DNA of 64,000 nt from contig BJOX01000116.1 of assembly GCA_009731375.1 (NCBI GenBank), positions 128,328 through 192,327 on the forward strand, read 5' to 3'. The position numbers and the translations under genes were made by a program. Below, one piece after another: positions 31,228-41,291 of the stretch (position 1 is its first letter; each line of letters opens with the position of its first letter). The notes beneath the pieces are model-generated. The model did no database searches. It was not told the DNA's origin and saw only the letters and a list, made by a program, of their open reading frames with translations. The stretch comes from Paulinella micropora (lineage: Eukaryota; Cercozoa; Imbricatea; Euglyphida).

Positions 31228-31755
31228 AAAAGGAATTTTGGCAGCCATGACACTCCCCTAACGCAAATATTTGTGCGAATTCCAAAAAAATTATATCAGC
31301 ATCAACATCGAGTCTGGGGCTAGCCACCCTGTCAATATGAGCTCCCAACTCCTCCTGGTTCAGAAACCATGATTTATGGGGACACGGGGTGCAAAATAGG
31401 CTTAAAATACAAGAAATTTTGGCATTTAGGACACTTTCCTAACGCAAATTTTGCGTGAATTCCAACAAAATTACATGAGCCTCAACATCGAGTCTGAGGC
31501 TAGCCACCCTGCAAATATGAGCTCTCAACTCCTCCTGGTTCACACAAACTATGATTTATAGGGACAGGGGTGCGGAAAAAAACAAGGAACTTTGGCATTC
31601 AGGACACTCCCCTACCGCAAATATTTGCGTGAATTCGAAAAAAATCATATCAGCATCAACATCGAATCTGGGGCTAGCCACCCTGCAAATATGAGCTCCC
31701 AACTCCTCCTCGTTCCCACAAACCATGATTTATTCCGACAGGGGTGCGGAACAGG
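31228..31755. repeat. Three-copy tandem repeat of about 175-185 bp
   Basis: Units starting near 31230, 31416 and 31588 share GGCTAGCCACCCTG, ATATGAGCTC and CAACTCCTCCT with about 85-90 percent identity by eye. They could be a small satellite or a fragment of a larger repeat. No open frame is conserved between copies. Confidence 0.75.
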
Positions 31756-31804
31756 GGGGGTGGGGGGGGGGGGGGAACCCCCCCCCCCTCCCCCNNNNNN
31801 NNNN

Positions 31805-32132
31805 ATAATAATAAAATAATGATAATAATCTCTTATGGTAATAATAAAAATATATATTTTAAATCTCTTATGGAAAGCACAGATGCAAGCATACCTGTTC
31901 AAAACACTGTAAGACAGAACTTTGCCACGGGAAGCCCCCATCGCACCCTAGCCTAACACACCCAATGCAACATTATATGTATATATACTCATAGAAGTAA
32001 AGTAGATACAAACATGATAGAGATACAATCGCAAACACATATGCTACATACACATACATACATACATACATAGATACATACATACATACAGACATACATA
32101 CATACATACATTACATACATTACATACATACA

Positions 32133-32163
<31 letters not shown>

Positions 32164-33444
32164 CATACATACATACAGACCAGACATACAGACATACAGA
32201 CATATAGACATACAGACATACATACATACATACATACAGACAGACATACATACATACATACATACAGACATACATACATACATACATACATACATACCAT
32301 ACATACATACATACATACATACATACCTTCATACATACATGCATGGATTGCATGCATACATGCATGCATACATACATAACATAAACATAACATAACATAA
32401 CATAACATAACATACATACATACATGCATGCATGCATGTATGCATACATGCATGCAAGCAAGCAAGCAAGCATGCCCATGCATGCTTGTTTGCTTGCATG
32501 AATGCATGCATGCATGCATACTGCATACACACATACATACATACATACATACATGCATGCATACATACATAAATGCATGCATGCGCCTACCTACCTACTT
32601 ACCTACCTACCTACCTACCTACTACCTACCTACCTACCTACATGTACATACCTACAGACATGCATACATATATTGCATACATACATTAGGTGCATATATT
32701 ACCTACATACATTATATGCATAAATTACCTGCATAAATTAATATACAATACGTGCATAAATTGCACATTGTTACGCCTCTGGACTTCTGGTAATTTTCTC
32801 TCCTGTTGTACTTGCGTGTGCGGAACTCGAAATCGATATCATCTTCCGCTTACTGTCCGCCTGTCCGGGTTTGACACTGCCTTAGATCTGCATCGTGTCT
32901 GATGCTTCTCTTTCAGTAACTCTGTCTTCACTCGTTGTCAAATGCATCGCCAGCCCGAACAAGTAGGCAGGAAGCGTATGTATGTGCACCTTACGACAAG
33001 TGAAAAGGAAAATGAAACAACATAGAAACAATGCCATGAGAAATGGTAACATGCAAAACTTTGCGCTAAGATTTTATCAAAACGGTAAGAAGTTCTGTAA
33101 GAGAAGACAAACTCACACATAACTAACTAACAATACTCAAACATAATACATTCACATTAGCCTAGATACGTATGCCAATTAATCAAATATCTCAGTTTAC
33201 TGATGCTATACTACTTTGAAGGTCGCCTCGGTTAATTTAATACTTTTCGCAGCATTAAGTTTAGTGGTTCTCCCTTGAATCCATTATTCTAAATAAGAAG
33301 AAGAAGAAGGTGTCATCTGTGTCCTTCCCCAGGAATCCACCCAAGGAAAACTGGCATTTGGAAACGTGACGGAGATTGTGGCCATGCCAGCATGGCGTAG
33401 TCTAGGTAGTGGCTTCCAGACTGTTCCACTAGTTCCAAAGGGGC
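31805..33444. other. Gene-free; CATA/CATG/CTAC microsatellites at 32050-32660
   Basis: A long array of ATAC, ACAG, CATG and CTAC tetranucleotides occupies the centre. The flanks show no supported gene or structural RNA. The methionine/cysteine/valine and His/Tyr/Ile frames are repeat artefacts. Confidence 0.75.
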
Positions 33445-33484
33445 AGCGTAATTTATAATTTATTTTATAATTATAAATTACGCT
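33445..33484. repeat. Perfect 16-bp inverted repeat
   Basis: AGCGTAATTTATAATT is followed by an 8-base loop and its exact reverse complement. It lies about 120 bases outside the left end of the viral element. It could form a hairpin or cruciform, or be the end of a small inverted-repeat element. Confidence 0.75.
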
Positions 33485-33606
33485 AAATGCATTGACAAAA
33501 AGGTTGGAAATTTATGACACTCCAGGGAGTGTTGATAACTCCGCCAAGTGTTACGGCCAAAGGGTCCATGGGCCACTAGTACTAGTGGTCAATTGGGGCC
33601 CCGGGG

Positions 33607-33901
33607 GAAAAAACGAGGAGGGACGGGGGGGGGGGGGAGTACAAGCATCCNNNNNNNNNNGCTATCGTTTGCCATTTTTGCCATATTCGTTCATATAAGG
33701 GCGATAACAACATAAATCCCCCGTTTTTACATATTATTTTTTGCGGTAATGCGGTAAAATGGTACCGCCCTACCGCAGAGTGTTTCGCTAACAAAACTGC
33801 AAAAATCGTCCGCACTTTACGACAAAGATTGGTCCCCAAAATAAAAATACTCATAAATCAAAAAATTACATTTTTCTTTTTGTGTCGTTTGGTTTCAATT
33901 A
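33607..33901 (+). repeat. Left terminal inverted repeat
   Basis: It matches the reverse complement of 53406-53710 from GAAAAAACGAGGAGGGACGG to GGTTTCAATTA. Differences include a C-for-A-type substitution, one-base indels and a 10-N gap (33651-33660). By comparison with the right copy that gap replaces about 22 bases, so the gap size is not real. Confidence 0.9.
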
Positions 33902-33902
33902 A

Positions 33903-33941
33903 TATTTTACATTTATAAAAATAATATTACATATATATAAG
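33903..33941 (+). promoter_or_regulatory. Left-arm promoter block, copy 1
   Basis: TTTACATTTATAAAAATAAT followed by ATTACATATATATAAG. Near-identical blocks occur at 34582-34619 and, more divergent, at 34863-34899. Each lies just upstream of one of the three left-arm plus-strand genes. The conserved TATA-like core and fixed position suggest an early promoter used by the element. Confidence 0.65.
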
Positions 33942-33959
33942 CCAAACAAGAGAAAACAA

Positions 33960-34448
33960 ATCAAGTGTGCTAGCGATTTAAATAAGCTAGTCCTAGACAA
34001 AGTCAAAGAGCTTAAATATGCTGGAGTTGTTCGTAGAGTTCATAAACCAGAAGACATCAAAGATGTTAAGACTGATATATTGTATTATTCCGTAAAATGC
34101 GAACATAATGATTTCATAAAACATAATTCTACAATTTCATTACAATATAAGCAAGTAAGAGAAAATATCGTATCACATAAGCACATAACATTAGCATTGA
34201 TAGAGAAACTAAAAGATGAACAGCAATTTCATTGTAATATTTGTTTTGATACTGCTGATGTTTTGAGAAGATGCTGTAAGTGTCAATATGCGACTTGTGT
34301 GCAGTGTCATCTGGAAAATAATTTAGTGTGTCCAATATGTAAAAATGTGAGCTCACCTAATTTACATTTCATCCCTAGGTCTTCTATTTCTGAAAAAGAT
34401 ATAAAAAATAAAATTGCTTTTAATGTGACATCTAAATGGATAAACTGA
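33960..34448 (+). CDS. RING-like zinc-finger protein, start codon missing
   Basis: The frame is open from the promoter block to TGA at 34446-34448 but contains no ATG. ATC at 33960 sits where a start would be expected, about 20 bases past the promoter block. The C-terminal half has closely spaced Cys/His residues: CNICFDTADVLRRCCKCQ, then CVQCHLE and CPIC. They fit a RING or RING-variant cross-brace of two zinc sites. RING proteins usually act as E3 ubiquitin ligases, and small RING genes are common in protist DNA viruses. The N-terminal part is helical and Lys-rich. The lost ATG suggests decay or a non-ATG start. Confidence 0.6.
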   Translation: MKCASDLNKLVLDKVKELKYAGVVRRVHKPEDIKDVKTDILYYSVKCEHNDFIKHNSTISLQYKQVRENIVSHKHITLALIEKLKDEQQFHCNICFDTADVLRRCCKCQYATCVQCHLENNLVCPICKNVSSPNLHFIPRSSISEKDIKNKIAFNVTSKWIN

Positions 34449-34581
34449 GATTTCTTAGATAGCAATAGTCCAAATTTTGATTTGATATGTGATATACTAC
34501 AAACATATATGAACAGATTGACTTTATCGTGTATGCGATATGGGTTATCGGCTGAAGAAATGATATGTATTATTAAATGAT

Positions 34582-34619
34582 TATTTACATTTATAAAAAT
34601 AATATTACATATATGTAAG
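34582..34619 (+). promoter_or_regulatory. Left-arm promoter block, copy 2
   Basis: It repeats the block at 33903-33941 with very few changes and ends 22 bases before the ATG at 34641, giving the best estimate of promoter-to-start spacing. Confidence 0.7.
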
Positions 34620-34640
34620 ACATCTACCGACATAGGAGGT

Positions 34641-34832
34641 ATGCCACGACCAAAGATATACGAAGGAGACGAAAGGAGAAAAAATAATAATGAGAAAGCT
34701 CTCGCCTACTATTACCGTAATAAAGATAGATTAAACGAGCCAACCAAAGCACAGAAGTTAATACAATATACACAAGATATAGAAGAATACAAAAAGAAGA
34801 TACAGGAGTTAGAAGAGCGACTGAGCAAGTGA
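34641..34832 (+). CDS. Small basic coiled-coil protein
   Basis: The ATG at 34641 gives 63 residues: a basic N-terminus (MPRPKIYEGDERRKNNNEK), a motif of the type KALAYYYRNKDRLN, and a C-terminal heptad-like coiled coil (IEEYKKKIQELEERL). The Lys/Tyr/Asn-Lys motif resembles short DNA-binding-like segments found in many protist viruses. The function is unknown. It has its own copy of the left-arm promoter block. Confidence 0.6.
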   Translation: MPRPKIYEGDERRKNNNEKALAYYYRNKDRLNEPTKAQKLIQYTQDIEEYKKKIQELEERLSK

Positions 34833-34862
34833 AATTAATCAATAATTTTTTTATCGGTAAAA

Positions 34863-34899
34863 TATTTTACATCTAAATAAATAATATATATATGTAAAG
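34863..34899 (+). promoter_or_regulatory. Left-arm promoter block, copy 3
   Basis: TATTTTACATCTAAATAAAT followed by AATATATATATGTAAAG is a diverged copy of the blocks at 33903 and 34582. It lies directly before the polymerase frame. Confidence 0.5.
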
Positions 34900-34905
34900 C
34901 ATTAA

Positions 34906-37900
34906 ATAATTATTTTTCAAAAAATTTATCCTGCCTATCTACAAAAAAGGGCCCAATCCCAACCAGAACTATTTCCTCTCTACAATATTGAGCAACGAGG
35001 AGACTACATCAGAGAAAGAGGCAAAAGAAGATGGTATCTCATTACAACTCCAACCGCACTGCGACTTATAAACAGACTAACGGGTGGTCATCCCGAACTA
35101 GTCGGCAGAAATAACTCACTCGTTATACCGTATGCCCCAGGATGGGAAGCTCAGCTCCAACAGCTAAACCCAAATACAAGTTATCTAGTCCATCTGGATC
35201 ATGAAGGATATCACGGACCAGTCAGAGGAATATACAGAGCTAACGAATTAAAGCGGTCAATCAATGCGGTTAGAAACTTTGTAGAACGGCAAGCAAGGTT
35301 TTACGAACAAAGAGAAGACAAAGACCTTAAAGTCATTACCATTGACCAAGTTCATCCGCAAAATTATGCTGTCATACCAATGGCACAGGGTGAAATAAAC
35401 TGTGTGCTAGAATGTATTATGAAAGACTTTCCAAACCCAAACAATAGAAAACGAAAACGAGACCATATTATACTAGACCGCTTTAAGGATATCAAATATG
35501 CCACAGCAAAGGACATTGACGAAATGGAAGACTTCATCCGATGTAGGATTTATGTATTTGATGGTATGAATATACTGTGGCGAGCTACTAAGGATTACCC
35601 AAAACAGATAATAATCAGATGCAACGATTATCACGCCACATTAATACAAGGAAAACAAAAAAGACATTTGTATCCAACACATTAAATCTATTGAGCTATT
35701 ATACGATATTAACGAAAACATACCAGAGCCACGACCCCAATATGCTACTAATCACGAAGCCAGCAATGTGAAAATATCTACGAACCAATACGAGAACAAA
35801 TGGATATTACAGGAAGAACTCAACAACATCCAAACCTAAATGGAATTACAACGAAAGGATTTCTATTCAATGACGGACCAATCTGGAAACATTGTAGGAA
35901 TAGTATATAAAGAAAACAAACTAAACTATAAATGCTTAGACCGTTTCAAACACACATCATTCGTTCCCAAAGATACTTCCGCTTGGTCATTAGCATCGTT
36001 CTTCAAACAGTTATTTATAGAGTGTCTCATTGAAAAACATAAACCTAAGTTCCATACACAAATTACTGAACCTAATATATTACGACACGTGAAATCTGGT
36101 CAAATACCATTTCATCATATCTTTAAACATCACACCAAAAACCCCAACAAGATACACCAGATTGATATGGTAAAAGCTTATACAAATGCTTCGTTAGGTA
36201 ATCTAGGGGAAATGTCGTCATACTTCAATGAATACCCAACAGCCCCTCGCAACATAATTAATATAAACCAAAATATGACACAAGAATACTACAATAAGGT
36301 CAAACCTCTACACGGTTATGCGGTTTTTGATTACGACCAGAAGGACCTCAAAGTTCCAACTTTCTTCAACGGCTACACCACAAAAGGAACACAATGCCAA
36401 CCCATACCCGCATTGTTGTATATGCTTGACCAAGGAGTTAAGATATTTATTAAGAGATTATATGTAGCAGACAACCACTTCAACCCATTTGAAACCTTCT
36501 CAGAACACATAACAAATATGCAAGATTACTACTTTGATAAGCCTGGCTATGAACACGACACCTTAGCCAAAGCAACCAACTTACTGGTAGGCTCTCTGAA
36601 CAAGAACATACACCGAACTCAGCAAGTCTCTACCATTTCAAAATCATACAACGAGCGAATACACTTTATGATGAAAGAAAAAGGATATAGGTTATTGTTC
36701 CTGAAACGAGTTAAATACGATAAAAGTAAGTATGCCGAAATGAAGGACGACCTACTACCAGAGCGAATGATATACACATACCAAGATACAAACCCAACAG
36801 ATAACATATTTCAAATGTCTCATTTAACTGGCTATGTGCTAGCATACCAAAAGATAGTTCTTCATAACCAAATGTTAAAGCTTGTAAATACTGGGCGGAC
36901 TTTGTTATATTCTAATACAGACAGTATCGCATACGAAGGCGAATATATGAAAACAGGAAAAGAACTTCGTCCCGAGGTTTTAGAACAGGATGAGTTCATT
37001 GCCCCACAACTGAATATGACTTGTTTCGTTTCCTACATAAATGGCGAACCACGAATAACATACCAGCGACATAGCGGTTTCAAAGACATACTACCATTAC
37101 AGAAATTCTTAGAAACACCACATAAACAATATCCAGAGTTCTCCGCCTTTGAGGATACAGAGCTTCCAGATTATAGCACCAAAGACGAATACAAACCTTT
37201 ACCAGAACAAGAATTATTGCTCATTCACGGCAAAGCTGGAACAGGTAAATCTGAAATGATTAAATACCTAACTGGTCAGCCATCAAAATACACTAACACA
37301 CATTTCAAAGACAAAAAGACTTTATCAACCGCTATGACACATAATGCCCGCCAAGTTATTAATTCTGAATATACACTCCAAAAAATACTAACAATGCTAT
37401 ATCATAGACTACCGCTACCGATACCAGTCGGCGAACAAGCAATTAATCACAGAATAACCATTGATGAAGTTTCTATGCTTACTTCCAAAAATTTAGAAAG
37501 TCTGGACCATATGCTCAGACGTCATACCAAAATCAACAGACCGTTCGGCGGCGTATCTATCGTCTTATTCGGCCACTTAGCTCAGCTTCCTTGCCCAGAC
37601 CCAACATCCGAACCATTCCACAAGTCAAAAACTTTCAAGCTATTTACAAAAATAAATCTTGATACAAATTACAGACAGGCCAAAGACCTAGTTCTACAAT
37701 CTATCTTAAATAAGGTAGAAGACTATTACAAGGTCGGCGGTAAAGTTCTTAGCCAACATAAAGCAAAAGACTGCCTACAAAATATACTAACACTTGAAGA
37801 ATTAGATGCTCTCAATAAGCAAGTTAAGCCACACCCTAAACCGACTGACAAAAACCCACCTTTAATATTACACCACTCTAACAACAATGTTCACGAAAGC

Positions 37901-38272
37901 AATAACAAAATGCTACAAAATAAACAACTTAAAACAGGTCATCAGGTTGTGTTTCGTTGTAATACAAAGGTTGTTCATAACGGCGATATTCACACTATTA
38001 CTAGGGATACCAAAGAACATATATTCATTACGATTGACAATATTGAGCAGAAATTTGATAGAAAAAAAACGATACCAGACAAGAAACCGTATGCGGACAT
38101 CCANNNNNNNNNNATATGCGGACATCCAGCCGACATTCTCACCATCCACTGCGCACAAGGCCGAACAACGCCTGTGTGGATAAATATAGACAACCTGTCC
38201 ATGAATTTGTTATATGTTGCTTTAAGTCGTGCCACGTGCTTGAACGATATTGGATTATCAAACGAATTATGA
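34906..38272 (+). CDS. Family B DNA polymerase fused to Pif1-like SF1 helicase, disrupted
   Basis: The first open segment (34906-35685, no in-frame ATG before 35380) ends with EGDINCV-like EINCVLECIMKDF and a domain with IYVFDGMNILW and NDYHATLI. A frameshift near 35680 continues to an in-frame TAA at 35837-35839. The main 810-codon frame then starts with ATG at 35840. Polymerase motif A is QIDMVKAYTN and motif C is LLYSNTDSIAYEG. The helicase carries Walker A (GKAGTGKS), Walker B (IDEVSM), a Pif1-type FGHLAQLPC and motif VI (LLYVALSRAT). The protein would copy the element and unwind DNA in the nucleus or viral factory. Spacing from motif C to Walker A is only about 100 residues, so this is a true fusion. 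An N gap at 38104-38113 interrupts the helicase. Confidence 0.75.
38090..38127. other. Contig overlap left as a 10-N gap
   Basis: TATGCGGACATCCA occurs on both sides of the Ns (38104-38113). Two overlapping contig ends were probably placed side by side without merging. The simple merged sequence does not keep the helicase frame, so at least one more base error is present. Confidence 0.7.
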
Positions 38273-38275
38273 AAG

Positions 38276-38960
38276 TCATAGATATATTTTTTGGCTCCTT
38301 TACCTTTGAAGCTTCTAATCGTATGAACACCCCTCGTCGGCTTCACTAGCTTAGTATTTACCGCCGTAGCCCCTAACAATGATACGGGGTCAAATGCGGT
38401 TCGGTAGTTAGTGGTTAGCTTCGCAGTCTTCGCCCGCTTACCTTTTGGATTAACTTTCACCGCCACTCTGTCAATTACTCCTTCAATGAGGTCTTTTGTG
38501 ATACTGCCTTTATTGTATGTGGTCGCCCTTACACCCGTTTGTCGGCTCAGGTCTTTCGCAATCGTTCCTCCAAGGCTATGACCCGTTATCTTTTCCATAT
38601 TTCTTTATCACTTCGTCAACCAGCTTTTGTTCTTCTTTATATCTCGGAGTTCTTTTCAATACTCCCTTTACCAATGCGACATCGGTTAATAAGTCCCGCT
38701 TATCCGCACTTCCTCTAAATGCTACAATAGCTTTACCATCTTTTTCATATACGGTTGATTTTTCTTTGCTGACTACTGGCTTCCATCCGTCCGCACCCTT
38801 TCTATCTGACCGCGACAAATAGACATCCTCTGATAACTCCGCATTGCCTCCTTTTTGTTTCCTGTATTCTTTGCCCGCCTTTTTCAATGCTTCACCATAG
38901 GTTATGTTATGCTTAGCAGAGTAAGCCTTTACGAAGGCAATCCATTGAGATATTTCGTAT
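38276..38960 (-). CDS. Class 3 lipase-like hydrolase, one frameshift
   Basis: On the minus strand, WIAFVKAYSAKHNITYGEAL marks a short virus-type motif at the N-terminus (no ATG before it in frame). Then come AIVAFRGSADKRDLLTDV and, after a shift near 38590, the lipase nucleophile elbow ITGHSLGGTIAKDL. FDPVS and GVHTIRSF could supply the catalytic Asp and His. The nucleophile is the Ser of GHSLG. Class 3 lipases cleave acyl esters; in Polinton-like viruses and virophages such enzymes may help breach membranes during entry or exit. The 3' end is uncertain because the frame runs into the helicase gene on the other strand without a clear stop. Confidence 0.65.
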
Positions 38961-39006
38961 ATTATTAATTATTTAATTTTTTCCTGCCAACTATATACAC
39001 CCTACT

Positions 39007-39285
39007 ATGTCCACCCTCACTAGACTGTGCGAGAAGTTCCAAAAACTTTCCATTGAAGGCGAAAAAAAATCCTTCTCGTTGGAAGATGTCCAAAAGGTAA
39101 TCCACGACGAAATAAAAGCGATTGAAGAAATGAGAAATGCTCAACCCAAAGACACATTTCACTTCGGCAAATACAAGGGCAAAAAAATAGAAGACATCGC
39201 GAAGATTGACAAGCCATATATTGAATGGTTAGTTCGTCAGCCTTGGGTCCAAAATAAAGACGAATTGAAAAAGTATTTACCGTAA
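39007..39285 (+). CDS. Small protein with exonuclease X C-terminal-like domain
   Basis: The ATG at 39007 gives 92 residues. The C-terminal part reads FHFGKYKGKKIEDI and YIEWLVRQPW, matching the F-x-F/G-K-Y-K-G ... Y-x-x-W-L pattern of the small domain found at the end of exodeoxyribonuclease X-like proteins and as a stand-alone protein in many phages and giant viruses. No nuclease domain is attached. It is the only plus-strand gene inside the virion block and overlaps the end of the opposing gene by 9 bases. Confidence 0.55.
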   Translation: MSTLTRLCEKFQKLSIEGEKKSFSLEDVQKVIHDEIKAIEEMRNAQPKDTFHFGKYKGKKIEDIAKIDKPYIEWLVRQPWVQNKDELKKYLP

Positions 39286-39912
39286 GAGATACATTTTACC
39301 TCTAATATTGATTTCTTTTTTTATAATTCGCAGTATTGCTTTCTGTTTGTGGAAGTCGCTAAACTTGGTGAAGTGCGGTTCTTTCAAAAGGTTGTCTTCA
39401 ACTTCTAATTCTCTATTCACTTCAAGGTATTGTTGAAGGATGTCTTTGAATTGTATGATGTCGAAGTGGTGGTCTACGTGGACATCAACCCGCTCATATA
39501 TATCACCACTTATTTCGCATATATAACGAGGTTCTACGAATACATCAATAGCCACGATGTCAAGATATTCTTGTATTTGAGGTCTTATCGTATTCCTGCT
39601 CGCTTCTTTTATCACTCTCGCCATTTCTTTTAATTTGCTAAGCCCTATAAGGTCAACACAACAATTCCACGAAAACTGCTTACCATCTACACGAAAGTGT
39701 TTTCTCCCAGTGGTCAAATTACTTTCAACATCAATGATGCCATTTTTTAGACAAGGGTGATGGGTTGTTAGGTCTCGCACGAAATTGCTATCTTCTGGGT
39801 TCAGCCCTTCTCCTTCGTTATATTTGTTTATCATTCTTCTTATGTAGGATTTGATAGATGCTTTTGTTAGAAACCTCCTACCACCCACAACATACAACTT
39901 ACGACTATACAT
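39277..39912 (-). CDS. DUF3223/DCL-like protein
   Basis: The ATG at 39910-39912 (MYSRKLYVVGGRRFLTKASI) gives 211 residues. The order is a G-x-x-F-x-T/S-K segment, helices, then FVRDLTTHHPCLKNG and KHFRVDGKQFSWNCCVDL. This fits the DUF3223 pattern (F-x-K-x-x ... L-x-x-H-P-x-x-x-x-K ... C/H-F-x-x-x-x-D-G-x-x-x-x-F-S), a domain known from plant organelle rRNA-processing DCL proteins and also found in viruses. The C-terminal half is unassigned. A T-rich promoter-like box precedes the start. Confidence 0.5.
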   Translation of the reverse strand: MYSRKLYVVGGRRFLTKASIKSYIRRMINKYNEGEGLNPEDSNFVRDLTTHHPCLKNGIIDVESNLTTGRKHFRVDGKQFSWNCCVDLIGLSKLKEMARVIKEASRNTIRPQIQEYLDIVAIDVFVEPRYICEISGDIYERVDVHVDHHFDIIQFKDILQQYLEVNRELEVEDNLLKEPHFTKFSDFHKQKAILRIIKKEINIRGKMYLLR

Positions 39913-39945
39913 ATCTCCTATATTATTATATTAGAAAAAATTATT
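39913..39945 (-). promoter_or_regulatory. Virion-gene promoter-like box
   Basis: On the minus strand: AATTTTTTCTAATATAATAA followed by TATAGGAG and the ATG. The same layout (T run, CTAAYA or a variant, ATATAG, short spacer, ATG) precedes the genes starting at 42779, 45423, 45792 and 41219, and in weaker form 47031. Confidence 0.6.
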
Positions 39946-39968
39946 ACAAAATTAATTATATATTCACA

Positions 39969-40331
39969 TCATTGATCTTCTAAGAAATTAACTATAACAC
40001 TCACATTTCCTCCATTGTTGGGAGTTGATACAGACTTTTGTAAAAATGTTAGATTTTCGCCAGGAGAAAGTTGTATGTCGTAAGTTCGCAGGTCAATAAG
40101 CTGGCTAGAAGTAGCATTAACATACAGTTTTAGAATTACATCCGTCACAGTAGCACCACCAACGGCAGTCGCAGCGGTGTCCTTTGATACCATTGAAGTT
40201 TTGGTATCAATATCCGCAAAGTTCTCGCCAGTAAGTGCCCCAGTCGTTTTCACAATCCGCACTATGTTAACTTTGCTGTCTTCGTTTGATATGCTCACGA
40301 GAGATGGATAAACAATTGAATAATTGGTCAC
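39969..40331 (-). CDS. Small putative virion protein
   Basis: A 120-residue beta-rich protein (MTNYSIVYPSLVSISNEDSK) ends in VNFLEDQ. Its Ser/Thr/Val-rich strands suggest a small jelly-roll or receptor-binding-type fold. It lies in the minus-strand virion block and its start overlaps the end of the next gene upstream by 4 bases. Function unknown; by position it is likely a structural or decoration protein. Confidence 0.55.
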   Translation of the reverse strand: MTNYSIVYPSLVSISNEDSKVNIVRIVKTTGALTGENFADIDTKTSMVSKDTAATAVGGATVTDVILKLYVNATSSQLIDLRTYDIQLSPGENLTFLQKSVSTPNNGGNVSVIVNFLEDQ

Positions 40332-41219
40332 ACCATTAAAAGTTGTTTTATTTTTATGCTGAGAATTGGACTTTCAGTGGTGCTCGCCTTTTCATCTCCT
40401 TCCGCTTCGTTTGTTATGCTTGAATTAACAGTGTTGGAGCCCTCAATAAACATACTACAACTAGCTGTTTTTAATATTTGATTAGCATTACCAGTTCCAT
40501 AATTTCTAATACAAGCTGAAAAAGGTAGGGTTGTATTTGAAAGACTAACACCCACATTCGCATTCGCATACCTAATTGTATGAACCAGCTGAAATTCTCC
40601 TGTGGTCTGATTTTCAATGTAGAACCTTATAGCACCAAATCCTAAATATTGAAATTTAATCTGGAATACGTTACCTTTGGTCCAGTCTAAGGCGGGCATA
40701 TCTTTTTGTCCCATCACACGGGTCGTCCCAGGTCGCTTGGGGAATAAGTGTCGGCACTCCTCCTTTAACACTGGCAATATTCATACCAGTCGCTCTTATT
40801 TTGTAAAAATAGAAGCCATTAGTAAAATCACTTTCGCCTATGCTGATATATGAATTGTAGTCTTTCGTTTCATCAGTATTCCATAAAGCAGTAAATCGTG
40901 TTAGAACTCCCATACCTGTTCTGTATTTAATTCTTTTTTTACTCGTTCATACAGCATTCGCGGTCGTCTTCACATCTGTTTTAAGTTCGGCCATATTCGC
41001 ATTAAATGAAATGGTCGCATCAGTTTGAGTTAATGTCCATATCCGTGTATTAATTGTGTATGGAAAAATCTCTTGTAGGACTGGTGTTAATGAACTGGTT
41101 AATGCTTCACCAAAGGCGGTTTTCATATGATTGGTTTCAATGTGTCCGTCATACCCGACTTTGACATTTACGAAATCTCCGTCTGGATTTTGTGCTATCA
41201 AATTTCTCTGGTGGCTCAT
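40328..41219 (-). CDS. Beta-rich virion/attachment-like protein, in-frame TGA and frameshift
   Basis: The ATG at 41219 opens 90 codons (MSHQRNLIAQNPDGDFVNVK) to TGA at 40947-40949. The same frame continues with YRTGMGVLTRFTALW, and after a shift near 40700 the neighbouring frame reads KGNVFQIKFQYLGFGAIRFY, IENQTTGEF and VHTIRYANANV. This ordered set (RTG-x-G-x-x-x-R-F-T-A; Y-L-G-F-G-A-I-x-F-Y-I-E-N; H-T-I-x-Y-A-N) recurs in proteins of giant viruses and their satellite viruses as I know them, probably capsid surface components. The stop and the shift make this copy non-functional as written. Confidence 0.6.
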
Positions 41220-41291
41220 TGTAGGTCTATATTGTTAAAAAATAAATTAACTATCAAAAATAATAATTGTAATTACGATCTCAAAAACCTG

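Noticed and set aside
30116-31348. A 410-codon minus-strand frame of poly-Tyr/Ile/Leu
   Set aside because: It is the AAT repeat with two SINEs and a gap inside; no protein signal.
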